Origin: Uliginosibacterium paludis
GTDB taxonomy: Bacteria > Pseudomonadota > Gammaproteobacteria > Burkholderiales > Rhodocyclaceae
DNA: 64,000 bases
Direction of reading: 5' to 3'
Assembly: GCF_039631355.1 (NCBI RefSeq)
Contig: NZ_JBDIVF010000006.1
Span: 62,001 to 126,000 of the forward strand
In this document: piece after piece, positions 32,774 through 42,180 of the stretch
How positions within the stretch are numbered: position 1 is the first letter of the stretch
Layout of the letters: each line of letters opens with the position of its first letter
Made by a program: the position numbers and the translations under genes
Notes under the pieces: generated by a model
What the model was told of the DNA's origin: nothing
Database searches by the model: none
The model's input: only the letters and a program-made list of their open reading frames with translations

Positions 32774-32950
32774 GGAAATCGAAGTCGGCCGGGTTCGAGT
32801 TGGTTGCGAGCCTCGCGCATGCGGTCAATCATGCGTCGGGGCTTCAATGATCCTGGCAAACGCCCACCACGACAAGCCGGCACTGGCTATCATTTCATGA
32901 CATGAGAATTGAAGGCTCGACACGGGCAACTTCATGATGAGGGATACGGC

Positions 32951-34633
32951 GTGAGACGGGATCTGGAAGTCGTGATGTTCGCGCGGAGCCTGGTCGCACG
33001 CGTGCGGGCCCGCTACCCCGGTTTTCTGGCGCACTTCGCACTGGCTTCACTGGTGTTTGCGGTAGCCTCGGCTGCGTCGGTGAGCACGCCTTATCTCTTG
33101 CGCCAGGCGATCAATGGCCTGTCGGAGGCTTCCGGGCCCGCCGCTGACGTGCTGGCGGCGGTGCTTGCCTACGGTGTGTGCTGGACGTTTGCGTCCATGC
33201 TGCAAAACCTGAAAGGCATCTGCTCTGCCTATGTGCTGGCCCATTCCGATGCGGCACTCGCGGCGGCCTGCTATGAGTCGGTGCTCAATGAGCGCCATGT
33301 TGTCCAACGGGAGATCAAGCCGGGTGAGCTTGCACAGGACATCCATCGCGCCACGCTGGCCTTCTCTGCGGTGCTCATTGCTGTGTGCTGGACGATCCTG
33401 CCCCTGATATTCGAGCTCCTCTTCACGGTTGCGCTGCTGCAGCTTTCGGTGGGAACTGCGGTGTCAGTTCTCTTTGCGATCGGCTTCGTGCTGCTCTCGC
33501 TGGTTTCGGTATGCGTTGCCGGCAGAACGCAGGGACTCCATGGTGCGATGTTCGAAGCCGACAACAGGGTTCAGGCCTTTGTCATCGAGCGGCTCTCTGC
33601 CCTGCTGGAGATCAGGGCGGCCCAGGCGGAGCAGAAGGATGTGAAGCAGCTGGAAGCACTGCTGGGCAGGAAGGCGAGAACGGTGTGGCAGGGCAACCGG
33701 ACAATGGGCCTCTATCTTGGCGGGCAGGCACTGGCGATCGGCTTGTTCCTGATTCTCTGCACGCTGGTGGTGTTCAGCCTGAAAACGCGCGGACTGCTCT
33801 CCATCGGGGATATCGCGATGGTTGCAGGCTATGTTGGCGGCATCTCTTCCCAACTGCATCTGTTTGCCGGCGCGGTCATTGAGGTCAAGCGCAATCATCT
33901 GGCCCTGCAGCGCGTCTCTTCGCTGTTGGCGGTGGTTGAGCCCGCCCGCCGCCCCACTGAGGGCGGCTTGCCTGGGCACACGTTGGGCGATCCGGTGTTC
34001 GAGCTGGATCAGGTTCGATGCCAGGCGCATGCAGATGGCATGTTGCTGCCGCGCGTGACAGTACGCATCGCGCGCCAGGCCATGACGGTCATCACCGGGC
34101 CGTCTGGTGTTGGCAAGACAACGCTGCTGCTCTCGATGCTGGGCTTTCTGCCGCTGGCTGAAGGGCGTATCCGCTACGCCGGTGTGGATCTGGAAAGCCT
34201 GGCGGAAGGGCGGGTGCTGGAGCAGGTGGCCTTTGTGCCCCAGGAGCCGGTGATGTTCTCCGGCGCGCTCAGGGATTACCTGTTCTACGGTGCCAGCAGC
34301 GGTGCATCCGATGCCGAGGCCTGTGCCATGCTGCGCGAGCTTGATCTGTTAGACGCTTTGGGCGAGGCGCGCGAAGCCGCCGTGCTCGACGCTCTGCTGG
34401 GCGCCGGAGGCCGGCAATTGAGCGGTGGCGAGGTCAAGCGTCTGGCGATTGCCCGTGCGGTGCTGAGCGGCAAGCCGGTGCTGATGCTGGACGAGCCCAG
34501 TGCAGGGCTGGATGCCGCCCGCGCTGCGATCATGCTGGAATGCATCCGCTCTCGTGGTCTGACCCTTATTGTGGTCAGCCATGATGATGTAATCATCCGC
34601 GCGGCCGACACCGTGATCCGCTTGATGCCATAA
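32951..34633 (+). CDS. ABC exporter with fused membrane and ATPase domains
   Basis: This 560-residue half-transporter has six membrane helices in residues about 20-290, then an ATPase domain with Walker A (GPSGVGKTTLL), signature LSGGEVKR, Walker B VLMLDEPSAGLD and H-loop VVSHDD. The GTG at 32951 has AGGGA ahead of it. An ATG at 32975 and a TTG at 32909 are alternatives. It is isolated, with no accessory or substrate gene alongside; it is type IV (exporter) in fold. Substrate unknown. Confidence 0.88.
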   Translation: MRRDLEVVMFARSLVARVRARYPGFLAHFALASLVFAVASAASVSTPYLLRQAINGLSEASGPAADVLAAVLAYGVCWTFASMLQNLKGICSAYVLAHSDAALAAACYESVLNERHVVQREIKPGELAQDIHRATLAFSAVLIAVCWTILPLIFELLFTVALLQLSVGTAVSVLFAIGFVLLSLVSVCVAGRTQGLHGAMFEADNRVQAFVIERLSALLEIRAAQAEQKDVKQLEALLGRKARTVWQGNRTMGLYLGGQALAIGLFLILCTLVVFSLKTRGLLSIGDIAMVAGYVGGISSQLHLFAGAVIEVKRNHLALQRVSSLLAVVEPARRPTEGGLPGHTLGDPVFELDQVRCQAHADGMLLPRVTVRIARQAMTVITGPSGVGKTTLLLSMLGFLPLAEGRIRYAGVDLESLAEGRVLEQVAFVPQEPVMFSGALRDYLFYGASSGASDAEACAMLRELDLLDALGEAREAAVLDALLGAGGRQLSGGEVKRLAIARAVLSGKPVLMLDEPSAGLDAARAAIMLECIRSRGLTLIVVSHDDVIIRAADTVIRLMP

Positions 34634-34661
34634 GATCAGGCATCCGGGAGGGAAACGCCGC

Positions 34662-35279
34662 TCAGCCGAGGCGTGCCGGCTCGCCGAGATAAGGCTGGAC
34701 ATTGTGCTGCATCCGGGCGAGGTAGTCCTCTTTCTCGCCGACCGGGGCCACATAGTGCAGGGCGCTGCAGGCGGCGTCCCAGCCTTCGAGGCGGGCGATC
34801 AGCCAGCAGGCGAGGTATTGCGAGGCGAGGCAGCCGCCGGCGGTAGCGATGTTGTCGCGGGCGAAGAAGGGCTGGTTGAGCGTGCGGATGCCGGCTTCCT
34901 CGACCCAGGGGCGGGTCGTCAGATCGGTGCAGGCCGGAATGCGCTCGAGCAGGCCCAGCTTCGCAAGCACCAGGGTGCCGGAGCACTGCGCGCCGAGCAG
35001 CTGGCGGTGCGGGTCCAGGCGCAGGCGTGCCATCAGGGCGGGGTCGGCGACCACGTCGCGTGTCTGCATGCCGCTGCCGATGATGACGGCATCGGCCGCC
35101 GCGGCCTCTTCGAGTGAGGCCTGCGCTTCGAGCACGACGCCATTCATGCTGCGCACCGTCTGCGTCGGGCAGGCCAGCGACACGCGCCAGTCGGGCCGCT
35201 TGATGCGCTTGAGGATGCCCAGCGCGATCAGGGAGTCGAGTTCGTTGAAGCCCTCGAAGGTGAGGATGGCAATGTGCAT
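34662..35279 (-). CDS. DJ-1/PfpI family protein downstream of a two-component system
   Basis: This 205-residue protein shows the family pattern MHIAILTFEGFNELDSLIAL with acidic residues near 13-15, and the nucleophile elbow LGAQCSGTLVLA with Cys99. It follows the response regulator by 29 bases on the same strand. Its sequence is distinct from the other DJ-1/PfpI protein at 31118-31801. Its elbow has QCSG where the other has VCTG. Function unassigned. Confidence 0.85.
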   Translation of the reverse strand: MHIAILTFEGFNELDSLIALGILKRIKRPDWRVSLACPTQTVRSMNGVVLEAQASLEEAAAADAVIIGSGMQTRDVVADPALMARLRLDPHRQLLGAQCSGTLVLAKLGLLERIPACTDLTTRPWVEEAGIRTLNQPFFARDNIATAGGCLASQYLACWLIARLEGWDAACSALHYVAPVGEKEDYLARMQHNVQPYLGEPARLG

Positions 35280-35308
35280 GGCGGCTTCCGGTGCGCGGCG
35301 GCGCGGGT

Positions 35309-35944
35309 TCAGGTGTTCAGCAGTTGATGGCGTGCGGCGTAGTGCGCGATTTCGAGGCTGTTGCGCAGCCCCAGTTTTTCACAGATGCGGGCGCGATAGG
35401 TGCTGATGGTGTTGGCCGAGAGCGAGAGCTGGCTGGCGATGTCGCCCACCGTTTGCCCGCTGGCGAGCAGTTGCAGCACCTGGTATTCGCGGTTGGAGAG
35501 CGATTCATGCGGTGCGCGGCTGTGGTCACGCCGGATGTCCTGCGTCATCAGCTCGGCGATTTCGGGCGTGACATAGGTGCCACCGCTGGCGGCACGGCTG
35601 ATGGCGTCCAGCAGGGTGGCGGGCGTGCAGCCCTTGTTGAGGTAGCCGGCCGCGCCCGAGCGGATCGCGCGCAGCGCGAACTGGGATTCGGGGTAGACCG
35701 AGAGCATCAGCACCGCCAGGCGCGGGAATTCATTGCGCAGGCTGCCCAGCAGATCGAGGCCGTCGCGCTCGCCCAGGGCGATGTCGAGCAGGGCGACGTC
35801 CACCGGCTCGCTGCGCAGGCAGCGCAGGGCGGCGGGGCCGTCGGCCGCTTCATGGATCGTGCCGATGCGAGCGTCCTCGGCGAGGATCTGGCGCAGACCG
35901 CGGCGGATGATCATGTGGTCGTCGACCAGCAGGATGCGGATCAT
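35309..35944 (-). CDS. NarL/FixJ-type response regulator
   Basis: This 211-residue DNA-binding protein has a receiver domain (acidic pair Asp8/Asp9, phospho-acceptor Asp54 in ALLDIAL, Lys104 in YLNKG) and a C-terminal LuxR-type helix-turn-helix (LSNREYQVLQLLASGQTVGD). The ATG overlaps the kinase stop by 4 bases (ATGA), so the two are translated together. It probably controls transcription of a nearby target; the adjoining xdh and DJ-1 genes are candidates. Confidence 0.94.
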   Translation of the reverse strand: MIRILLVDDHMIIRRGLRQILAEDARIGTIHEAADGPAALRCLRSEPVDVALLDIALGERDGLDLLGSLRNEFPRLAVLMLSVYPESQFALRAIRSGAAGYLNKGCTPATLLDAISRAASGGTYVTPEIAELMTQDIRRDHSRAPHESLSNREYQVLQLLASGQTVGDIASQLSLSANTISTYRARICEKLGLRNSLEIAHYAARHQLLNT

Positions 35945-37110
35945 GCGAGCGCGCCCGGCAAGGTGACGCACAGCGTGGTGCCGGCGCCGGGCAGGCTTTC
36001 GATCGCGAAGCGACCGCCGAGGGCGCGGGCCCGCTCATGCATGCCGAGCAGGCCGAAGCTCACTGGATGCGCCGGCACCTGCATGCCGCAGCCATCGTCC
36101 TGCAGCGTGATGGCCAGATCCCGTCCGGTGGCTCGCACGGTGAGCGTGACGAGCTGTGCGCGCGCATGCCGGCTCACATTGGTGAGTGCTTCCTGCACGA
36201 TGCGGTAGAGCGCGATTTCGGTGTCGCGGCCCAAGCGGGCGTGCTCGATGCCGGGCGGGCAGTCGAACACGCAGCGTGCTCCGTTGCGGCGCTGGAAATC
36301 CTTCAGCAGCGCTTCGACTGCTGCCCACAGGCCGAGGTGGTCCAGCACCCCCGGACGCAGGTCATTGAGGATGCGGCGCACCGCATTCATGGCGGTGCCG
36401 GCTACCGCCAGCATCTCGTCGATGTGCTCGCGCTGGCCGGGGTCGGGCAGATGCGCACCGAGCCAGTTCATGCCCAGCTGCAGGGCGGTGAGGGAGGAGC
36501 CCAGCTCGTCGTGGATGTCGCGTGCGATGCTGCGGCGCTCTTCCTCGCGAATGCGATCGGCATGGGCCGAGAGGCGCTGCAGGGCGACGTTGGAGTGCCG
36601 CAGCGCTTCACTGGCGGCTTCGAGTTCGGCGGTTCGGGTGGCAACCCGCAGTTCGAGTTCGTCATGGGCGGCCTGCAGCGCGGCCTCAGTGCGCTTGCGT
36701 GCGGAGATGTCTCGAAAGGTGACGACGGCGCCGACCACGCTGTCTCCCTGGCCGTCATCGCGGATCGGGTAGGACGCGTACTCGGCGGCGAAGGCGCTGC
36801 CGTCGCGCCGCCACAGCACTTCGTTGTCCACCCGCACGCCACGGCCTTCGCGGAAGGCCTGGAAGATGCGGCAATCCTGCACCGGCATCAGCGCACCGTT
36901 GCCGTGCGAGTGATGCATCAGATAGTGCATGTTGCGGCCCAGCACCTCGTCGGGCGAATAGCCCAGCAGCGCTGCACCCGCCTGGTTGATGAAGATGCAG
37001 CGGCCGCGCAGGTCGATGCCGTAGATGCCTTCGCCGGCCGACTCGAGCAGCATTTCGAGCTGGTGGCGCCAGGCGTGATGGTGAGACAGCTGATGCAGGT
37101 TGGCGAACAT
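35941..37110 (-). CDS. PAS-domain histidine kinase of the HisKA_3 type
   Basis: This 389-residue sensor has no obvious membrane segment. A PAS domain covers residues 17-135 (GEGIYGIDLRGRCIFINQAGAALLGYSPDEVLG), followed by a PAC-like segment and a coiled region. The HisKA_3 phosphorylation site is His200 in RDIHDELGSSLTALQ, and the HATPase segment (YRIVQEALTNVSRHARA; DDGCGM; GLLGMHERARALGG) is complete. A cytoplasmic signal or redox state is likely sensed by the PAS. Start at 37110 is chosen because a longer reading has no family similarity. Confidence 0.92.
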   Translation of the reverse strand: MFANLHQLSHHHAWRHQLEMLLESAGEGIYGIDLRGRCIFINQAGAALLGYSPDEVLGRNMHYLMHHSHGNGALMPVQDCRIFQAFREGRGVRVDNEVLWRRDGSAFAAEYASYPIRDDGQGDSVVGAVVTFRDISARKRTEAALQAAHDELELRVATRTAELEAASEALRHSNVALQRLSAHADRIREEERRSIARDIHDELGSSLTALQLGMNWLGAHLPDPGQREHIDEMLAVAGTAMNAVRRILNDLRPGVLDHLGLWAAVEALLKDFQRRNGARCVFDCPPGIEHARLGRDTEIALYRIVQEALTNVSRHARAQLVTLTVRATGRDLAITLQDDGCGMQVPAHPVSFGLLGMHERARALGGRFAIESLPGAGTTLCVTLPGALA

Positions 37111-37159
37111 GGCGTGCGGAAGTCCTTCCCGTCTGCCAGCACGTTTCGTGCCGTGTGCC

Positions 37160-38143
37160 TCAGCCGCTGTGGCGGGGGCAGGTGGCCGTGTCGCGCAGGG
37201 CGGCAAGGGCCCGCTCGCGCTGCTGCAGGATCTGCGCCGCCACCGCGATGGCAATCGCCTGCGGGGCCTTGTCGCGGATGCCTTCAATGCCGATGGGCGT
37301 CTGCATCCGCGCGATCTGCCCGGGCGTGAAGCCGCGCCGGGCGAGTTCCTGGCGGAAGCGGGTGCGCTTCGATTGCGAGCCGATCAGGCCGAACCAGTGG
37401 AAGTCGCCGCGGGTGAGGATGGCTTCGCTCAGCGCGAGGTCCAGCGCATGATCGTGCGTGAGCACCACATGACTGCTGCCCGCGGGAGCGCCCATCACCG
37501 CTTCGAGCGGATCGGATTCGCCCACGCATTCGACACCGGCCGGCGCATCGGCCAGCAGCTCGGCGCGCGCATCGCACCAGCGCAGCCGGATGGCCAGCGG
37601 CGCGAGGATCTGTACCAGTGCGCGACCGACATGCCCGGCGCCATGCACGCTGAGGCAGAAGGTCGGCGGCCGCACGGGTTGCAGCATCTGCCAATCGTGT
37701 TCGCTGCCGGCAGCGGGCAGTTGCAGGCGCCCGGGCTGTTCCTCGCCAGACCATTCACAGCACCGCGCGGTTCCGGACAGTCTGCGGGTCGACGGAATGC
37801 CATCGGCATTGCTGGCGGCGCGTTGCTGCCAGACGGTGAGATCCTCCGGAAGCAGGGTTTCAAAGGCCAGCCAGACGACTCCGCCGCAGCATTGGCCGAG
37901 GCTCGCGGCGAGCGGGAAGTGGCGCAGTGCCGGGGTGAGATGGGCGGTAAGCAGGCGCGCGCGGGCTTCGGCAATCGCCTCCCATTCCAGATGGCCACCG
38001 CCGATGGTGTCCTCAACGAAGTCCGGCCCCACCAGCATCGACGCGCCGGCTTCGCGCGGAGCCGAGCCGCGCACGCCGGCCACGGTGACCAGCACCAGCG
38101 GCCCCTGCGCGAGGCGCAGCGGAATGGCGGCGAGCCAGTTCAT
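37160..38143 (-). CDS. xdhC: Xanthine dehydrogenase accessory protein XdhC
   Basis: This 327-residue cytoplasmic protein loads sulfurated molybdenum cofactor into xanthine dehydrogenase. The N-terminal XdhC domain has VTVAGVRGSAPREAGASMLV and TIGGGHLEWEA; SLGQCCGG carries a Cys pair. The C-terminal part is Rossmann-like (LSVHGAGHVGRALVQIL; FGLIGSQSKRTRF). It is downstream of xdhAB on the same strand, across a 297-base repeat-bearing gap. Confidence 0.95.
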   Translation of the reverse strand: MNWLAAIPLRLAQGPLVLVTVAGVRGSAPREAGASMLVGPDFVEDTIGGGHLEWEAIAEARARLLTAHLTPALRHFPLAASLGQCCGGVVWLAFETLLPEDLTVWQQRAASNADGIPSTRRLSGTARCCEWSGEEQPGRLQLPAAGSEHDWQMLQPVRPPTFCLSVHGAGHVGRALVQILAPLAIRLRWCDARAELLADAPAGVECVGESDPLEAVMGAPAGSSHVVLTHDHALDLALSEAILTRGDFHWFGLIGSQSKRTRFRQELARRGFTPGQIARMQTPIGIEGIRDKAPQAIAIAVAAQILQQRERALAALRDTATCPRHSG

Positions 38144-38440
38144 CGCGCCGCTCCGGGGCGGGGCGCGTCAGCTGCTTCAAAGCGCTTCATCGATTCGCAT
38201 CCCTTCATTCAGTCTGTCCCTGCTACGGCGGTTGAATCCGCCGGCCTGCTTCTGTTGTAGGGCGCTCTGAGCAACGCGAAGCGCGCCGTATCCTGGGCGT
38301 GTGGCTGGAGCATTTGCTGCGCGCCTTGCTCAGGGTTTCTACAGAGTGCTTCGCTTCGCTCAGGGCTGCTACGGCGCGCTTCGCTTCGCTCAGGGCTGCT
38401 ACGGCGCGCTTCGCTTCGCTCAGGGCGCCCTACGGATTTC
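38144..38440. repeat. REP-like repeats and 30-bp tandem repeat between xdhB and xdhC
   Basis: A copy of the GTAGGGCGCTCTGAGC family lies at 38257-38288. Three 30-base tandem units, ACGGCGCGCTTCGCTTCGCT followed by CAGGGCTGCT in most, run over 38341-38430. The last unit is an inverted form of the first element, so the two ends can pair. The units abut without spacers, so this is not a CRISPR array. Confidence 0.88.
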
Positions 38441-40729
38441 TCAGAGACCTCCGATCGCCTTCAGCACCGCTTCCGGCGTGGCCGGCGCCTGCAGCGGGGC
38501 CGGCGCGCCGAGGGCGGCGGAGCAGGCGTCGCGCAGCGCGAGGAAGACTGCCACGCCATGCACCAGCGGTGGCTCGCCGACGGCCTTGCTGCGGTGGATG
38601 CTGTCCTCCGGATTGTCACCCTGCCAGAGCTTCACGTTCATCACCGGCGGGCAATCCGAGGCTGCCGGAATCTTGTAGGTGGAAGGTGCGTGCGTGGTGA
38701 GGCGGCCATCCTTGTGGAAGACCAGTTCCTCGCGGGTGAGCCAGCCCATGCCCTGGATGAAGCCGCCCTCCACCTGGCCGATGTCCAGCGCGGGGTTCAG
38801 CGAGCGGCCGGCGTCATGCAGGATGTCGGCGCGCAGCACGCGGTATTCGCCGGTCAGCGTGTCGATGGCGACTTCGGCGCAGCAGGCGCCATACGCAAAG
38901 TAGAAGAAGGGCCGTCCCTGCAGCGTGCCAGCGTCATAGTGGATTTTCGGCGTGGCGTAGAAGCCGGAATCCCACAGCTGGATGCGTGCCTTGTAGGCCG
39001 CCGGCACGATGTCGGCGAAGGCCTCGCGAAAGTCGCCGGCGCTGAGCTGGCCGTCGGCAAAGCTCACCGGCGCGTCGTCTGCCAGACCATGCCGGCTGCG
39101 GAAGAAGGCGGCGAGTCGTGTGCAGACCTTGCGGGCGGCGTCCTGCGCGGCCTTGCCGTTGAGGTCGGCGCCGCTGGAGGCTGCGGTGGCCGAGGTGTTG
39201 GGGACGCGGCTGGTGTCGGTGGCGAGCAGGCGAACCTTGTCCAGCGGCAGGCCGAACTCGTGCGCCACGATCTGCGCGATCTTGGTGTAGAGGCCCTGAC
39301 CCATCTCGGTGCCGCCATGGGTCACCAGCACCGTGCCATCGGCATACAGATTGACCTGCGCGCCGGCCTGGTTGAAGAAGGTGGCTGTGAAGGAGATGCC
39401 GAACTTCACCGGCGTGAGCGCGAGGCCGCGCTTGATCACCGGGCTCTGCGCATTGAAGGCGGCGATGGCTTCGCGGCGGGCGGCGTAGTCGCAGTCTGCC
39501 GCGAGCGCGTCGACCAGTTGCGGCGCGATGTTGTCTTCCACCGGCATGCCGTAGTGGGTGGTGGTGCGTGCCGCTTCACCGGGCAGGCCGTAGAAGTTGG
39601 CGCGGCGCACATCCAGCGGATCACGGCCGAGCTGGCGGGCGATGTCGTCGATCACATACTCGATTGCGAAGATGCCCTGCGGGCCACCGAAGCCGCGGAA
39701 GGCGGTGTTCGACACGGTGTTGGTGCGGCAACGCAGGCTCCGGATGCTGATGGCATCGAGGAAGTAGGCGTTGTCGAGGTGAAAGATCGCGCGGTCATTG
39801 ACCGGGCCGGACAGATCCGCCGAGAAGCCGCAGCGCGAAGCCATGCTGATCGCCAGGCCGCAGAGGCGGCCCTCGTCGTCGAAGCCGGCGTCCCACTCGA
39901 AGGCGAAATCGTGCCGCTTGCCGGTGATCATCATGTCGTCATCGCGATCGAGCCGCATCTTCACCGCGCGGCCGGTCTTCCACGCGCCGAGTGCGGCCGC
40001 GCAGGCGACCTGGGCCGATTGCGATTCCTTGCCGCCGAAGCCCCCGCCCATGCGGCGGCATTCCACGCTGACCTGATGCGAGGCCCAGCCCAGGGTGTGC
40101 GCCACCGCATGCTGCATTTCGGTGGGGTGCTGGGTGGAGCAGTGCACATGCAGGCTGCGGTCTTCGCGCGGCACGGCCAGCGAGACCTGGCTTTCGAGAT
40201 AGAAGTGCTCCTGCCCGCCCAGCTCCGCCCGGCCCTGCAGGCGGTGCGGCGCGGCGGCGAGTGCGGCGGCGGCGTCTCCGCGCGACACGCTGACCGGCGG
40301 CAGCACCCATGAGCTGGCGGCCACCGCGGCGGGGATGTCGAGAATGGCGGGCAGCGCTTCGTATTCGATCTTCGCGCGGCGGGCGGCGCGGCGGGCGGCG
40401 TCATGACTCGTCGCGATGACCAGGAACACCGGCTGACCGCGGAAATGCACCAGGCCGCTGGCGAGGATCGGGTCGTCGTGCAGCGGCGAGGGGCCGCAAT
40501 CATTGAGGCCGGGAATGTCTTCGGCGGTGAGGACTTCGACCACGCCGGGCGAGGCAGCGACCTCGGTGAGATCGATCGAGAGGATGCGGCCGTGGGTGCA
40601 GGTCGAGAGACCGAAGGCGGCATGCAGGCAGCCGCTCGGCTCGATCATGTCATCGACATAGGTGGCGCGGCCGCTCACATGAAGCGGCGCGCTTTCATGG
40701 CGGTGGGATTTGCCGACGGTCGCACTCAT
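38441..40729 (-). CDS. xdhB: Xanthine dehydrogenase molybdopterin-binding subunit
   Basis: This 762-residue subunit holds the molybdenum cofactor and substrate pocket that oxidises hypoxanthine and xanthine to urate. It starts MSATVGKSHRHESAPLHVSGRATYVDD as in bacterial XdhB. Cofactor motifs are present: RMGGGFGGKESQS, FRGFGGPQGIFAIEYVIDD, GTEMGQGLYTKIAQIVA and ATAASSGADLNGKA. The ATG overlaps the xdhA stop (ATGA). Length is typical (about 770). Confidence 0.96.
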   Translation of the reverse strand: MSATVGKSHRHESAPLHVSGRATYVDDMIEPSGCLHAAFGLSTCTHGRILSIDLTEVAASPGVVEVLTAEDIPGLNDCGPSPLHDDPILASGLVHFRGQPVFLVIATSHDAARRAARRAKIEYEALPAILDIPAAVAASSWVLPPVSVSRGDAAAALAAAPHRLQGRAELGGQEHFYLESQVSLAVPREDRSLHVHCSTQHPTEMQHAVAHTLGWASHQVSVECRRMGGGFGGKESQSAQVACAAALGAWKTGRAVKMRLDRDDDMMITGKRHDFAFEWDAGFDDEGRLCGLAISMASRCGFSADLSGPVNDRAIFHLDNAYFLDAISIRSLRCRTNTVSNTAFRGFGGPQGIFAIEYVIDDIARQLGRDPLDVRRANFYGLPGEAARTTTHYGMPVEDNIAPQLVDALAADCDYAARREAIAAFNAQSPVIKRGLALTPVKFGISFTATFFNQAGAQVNLYADGTVLVTHGGTEMGQGLYTKIAQIVAHEFGLPLDKVRLLATDTSRVPNTSATAASSGADLNGKAAQDAARKVCTRLAAFFRSRHGLADDAPVSFADGQLSAGDFREAFADIVPAAYKARIQLWDSGFYATPKIHYDAGTLQGRPFFYFAYGACCAEVAIDTLTGEYRVLRADILHDAGRSLNPALDIGQVEGGFIQGMGWLTREELVFHKDGRLTTHAPSTYKIPAASDCPPVMNVKLWQGDNPEDSIHRSKAVGEPPLVHGVAVFLALRDACSAALGAPAPLQAPATPEAVLKAIGGL

Positions 40730-42180
40730 GCCGTCACCTCCTCGAGGCGCAGCAGGCCGGGCTGGCTGAGTTCCAGCCAGAGCCGGCGCAGCAGGTTGCG
40801 CGCGATCTGGCGACGATAGGCGGCCGAGGCGCGCATGTCGTCGATGGGCTGGAAGTCTTCATCCAGCGCGGCCATGGCGGCTTCCACCGTGCGCAGATCG
40901 AAGCTGTGGCCGAGCAGGGCGGCTTCGGCCCGATGCGCGCGCGCCGGCGTGGCGGCCATGCCGCCGAAGGCAATGCGCACCCGGCGCACGCTGCCGGCTT
41001 CGAGCTCCAGCGAAAACGCGGCGCAGACGGCCGAGATGTCCTGGTCGACGCGCTTGCTGACTTTCCAGGTGCGGAAGCGGCGCGCCGGCGTGGCGCGCGG
41101 CACGCGAAGCGCACGGACGAATTCGCCGGCCTCGAGGGCGTTTTTCTGATAGCCGAGATAGAAATCCTCGAGTGCCAGGTCGCGCACGCGCTCGCCTTTC
41201 TGCAGGACGATGCGGGTGCCCAGCGCGATGAGCCCCGGCATCGAGTCGCCGATCGGCGAGCCGTTGGCCACGTTGCCGCCCAGGGTGCCGGCGTTGCGCA
41301 CCGGGGTGGAGGCGAAGGCGCGGGCGAGCTCGCGCCACTGCGGCTCGTCCTGTTCGAGGCGGGCAAAGGCGTCATTGAGATTCACCGCCGCACCGATCAC
41401 GAGCCCGTCCGCGTCCACTTCGGTGCGGGCAAGTTCGCTCACCGCGCCGATGTAGAGGATGTCGCCCAGCTCGCGCAGCTGCTTGGTGACCCACAGGCCG
41501 ATGTCGGTGCCGCCGGCAAGGATGCGTGCCTGCGGGAATTGCTCGCGCAGACGGGCGAATTCGGCGAGGCTGCGCGGCGCGAAGAAGCGGCCGCCGGGCG
41601 CGCTGTAATCCAGCGAGGGAGACGCGGCGAGTTCCTGCAGCGCGGCGCGCACCGGCGCGCGGTCGATGCGCTGCAGCGGGTAGTCACGACAACGTTTGGC
41701 TGCGTCGAGAATGGGGCGATAGCCAGTACAGCGACACAGATTGCCCGAGAGCACCTGCTGCGCCTCGGTGGCGGTGGGCACGCGATCACGCTCTTCATAG
41801 TCGGCCCACAGGCTCATCGCGAAGCCGGGGGTGCAGAAGCCGCACTGCGAGCCATGCAGCTCGACCAGGGCCTGCTGCACCGGATGCAGCACTTCGCCGC
41901 GGGCGAGGTCTTCCACCGTGAACAGGGCCTTGCCGTCCAGCGTGGGCAGCAGGGCGATGCAGCTGTTGATGGCGGCCAGGCGCAGCCCGCCGCTGCCGGC
42001 TTCGTCCAGCGTGGCGACCACGACGGTGCAGGCGCCGCAGTCACCTTCGCCGCAGCCTTCCTTGGTGCCGGTTGCGCCGCGCGTCTCGCGCAGCCATTGC
42101 AGCACCGTGCGGGTGGCGGGTTCGCCGGTCAGGCTCACCAGCTGTCCCTGGTACCAGAAGCGGATGTCTGTTCTTGTCAT
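40726..42180 (-). CDS. xdhA: Xanthine dehydrogenase small subunit (2Fe-2S and FAD)
   Basis: This 484-residue subunit passes electrons from the molybdenum site to NAD. It has two [2Fe-2S] domains with Cys43, 48, 51 and 74 (CGEGDCGAC... SC) and Cys113, 116, 149 and 151 (CGFCTPG; LCRCTGY), then an FAD domain (LAGGTDIGLWVTKQL; NAGTLGGNVANGSPIGD). The ATG at 42180 has a GGAG-type site; longer in-frame starts are rejected. First gene of xdhAB. Confidence 0.96.
   Translation of the reverse strand: MTRTDIRFWYQGQLVSLTGEPATRTVLQWLRETRGATGTKEGCGEGDCGACTVVVATLDEAGSGGLRLAAINSCIALLPTLDGKALFTVEDLARGEVLHPVQQALVELHGSQCGFCTPGFAMSLWADYEERDRVPTATEAQQVLSGNLCRCTGYRPILDAAKRCRDYPLQRIDRAPVRAALQELAASPSLDYSAPGGRFFAPRSLAEFARLREQFPQARILAGGTDIGLWVTKQLRELGDILYIGAVSELARTEVDADGLVIGAAVNLNDAFARLEQDEPQWRELARAFASTPVRNAGTLGGNVANGSPIGDSMPGLIALGTRIVLQKGERVRDLALEDFYLGYQKNALEAGEFVRALRVPRATPARRFRTWKVSKRVDQDISAVCAAFSLELEAGSVRRVRIAFGGMAATPARAHRAEAALLGHSFDLRTVEAAMAALDEDFQPIDDMRASAAYRRQIARNLLRRLWLELSQPGLLRLEEVTA

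Noticed and set aside
32909..32950. TTG start for the ABC exporter
   Set aside because: No ribosome site; the GTG at 32951 has AGGGA at good spacing.
38341..38430. Three 30-base repeats suggesting a CRISPR array
   Set aside because: Units are directly adjacent with no spacers, and no cas genes are present.
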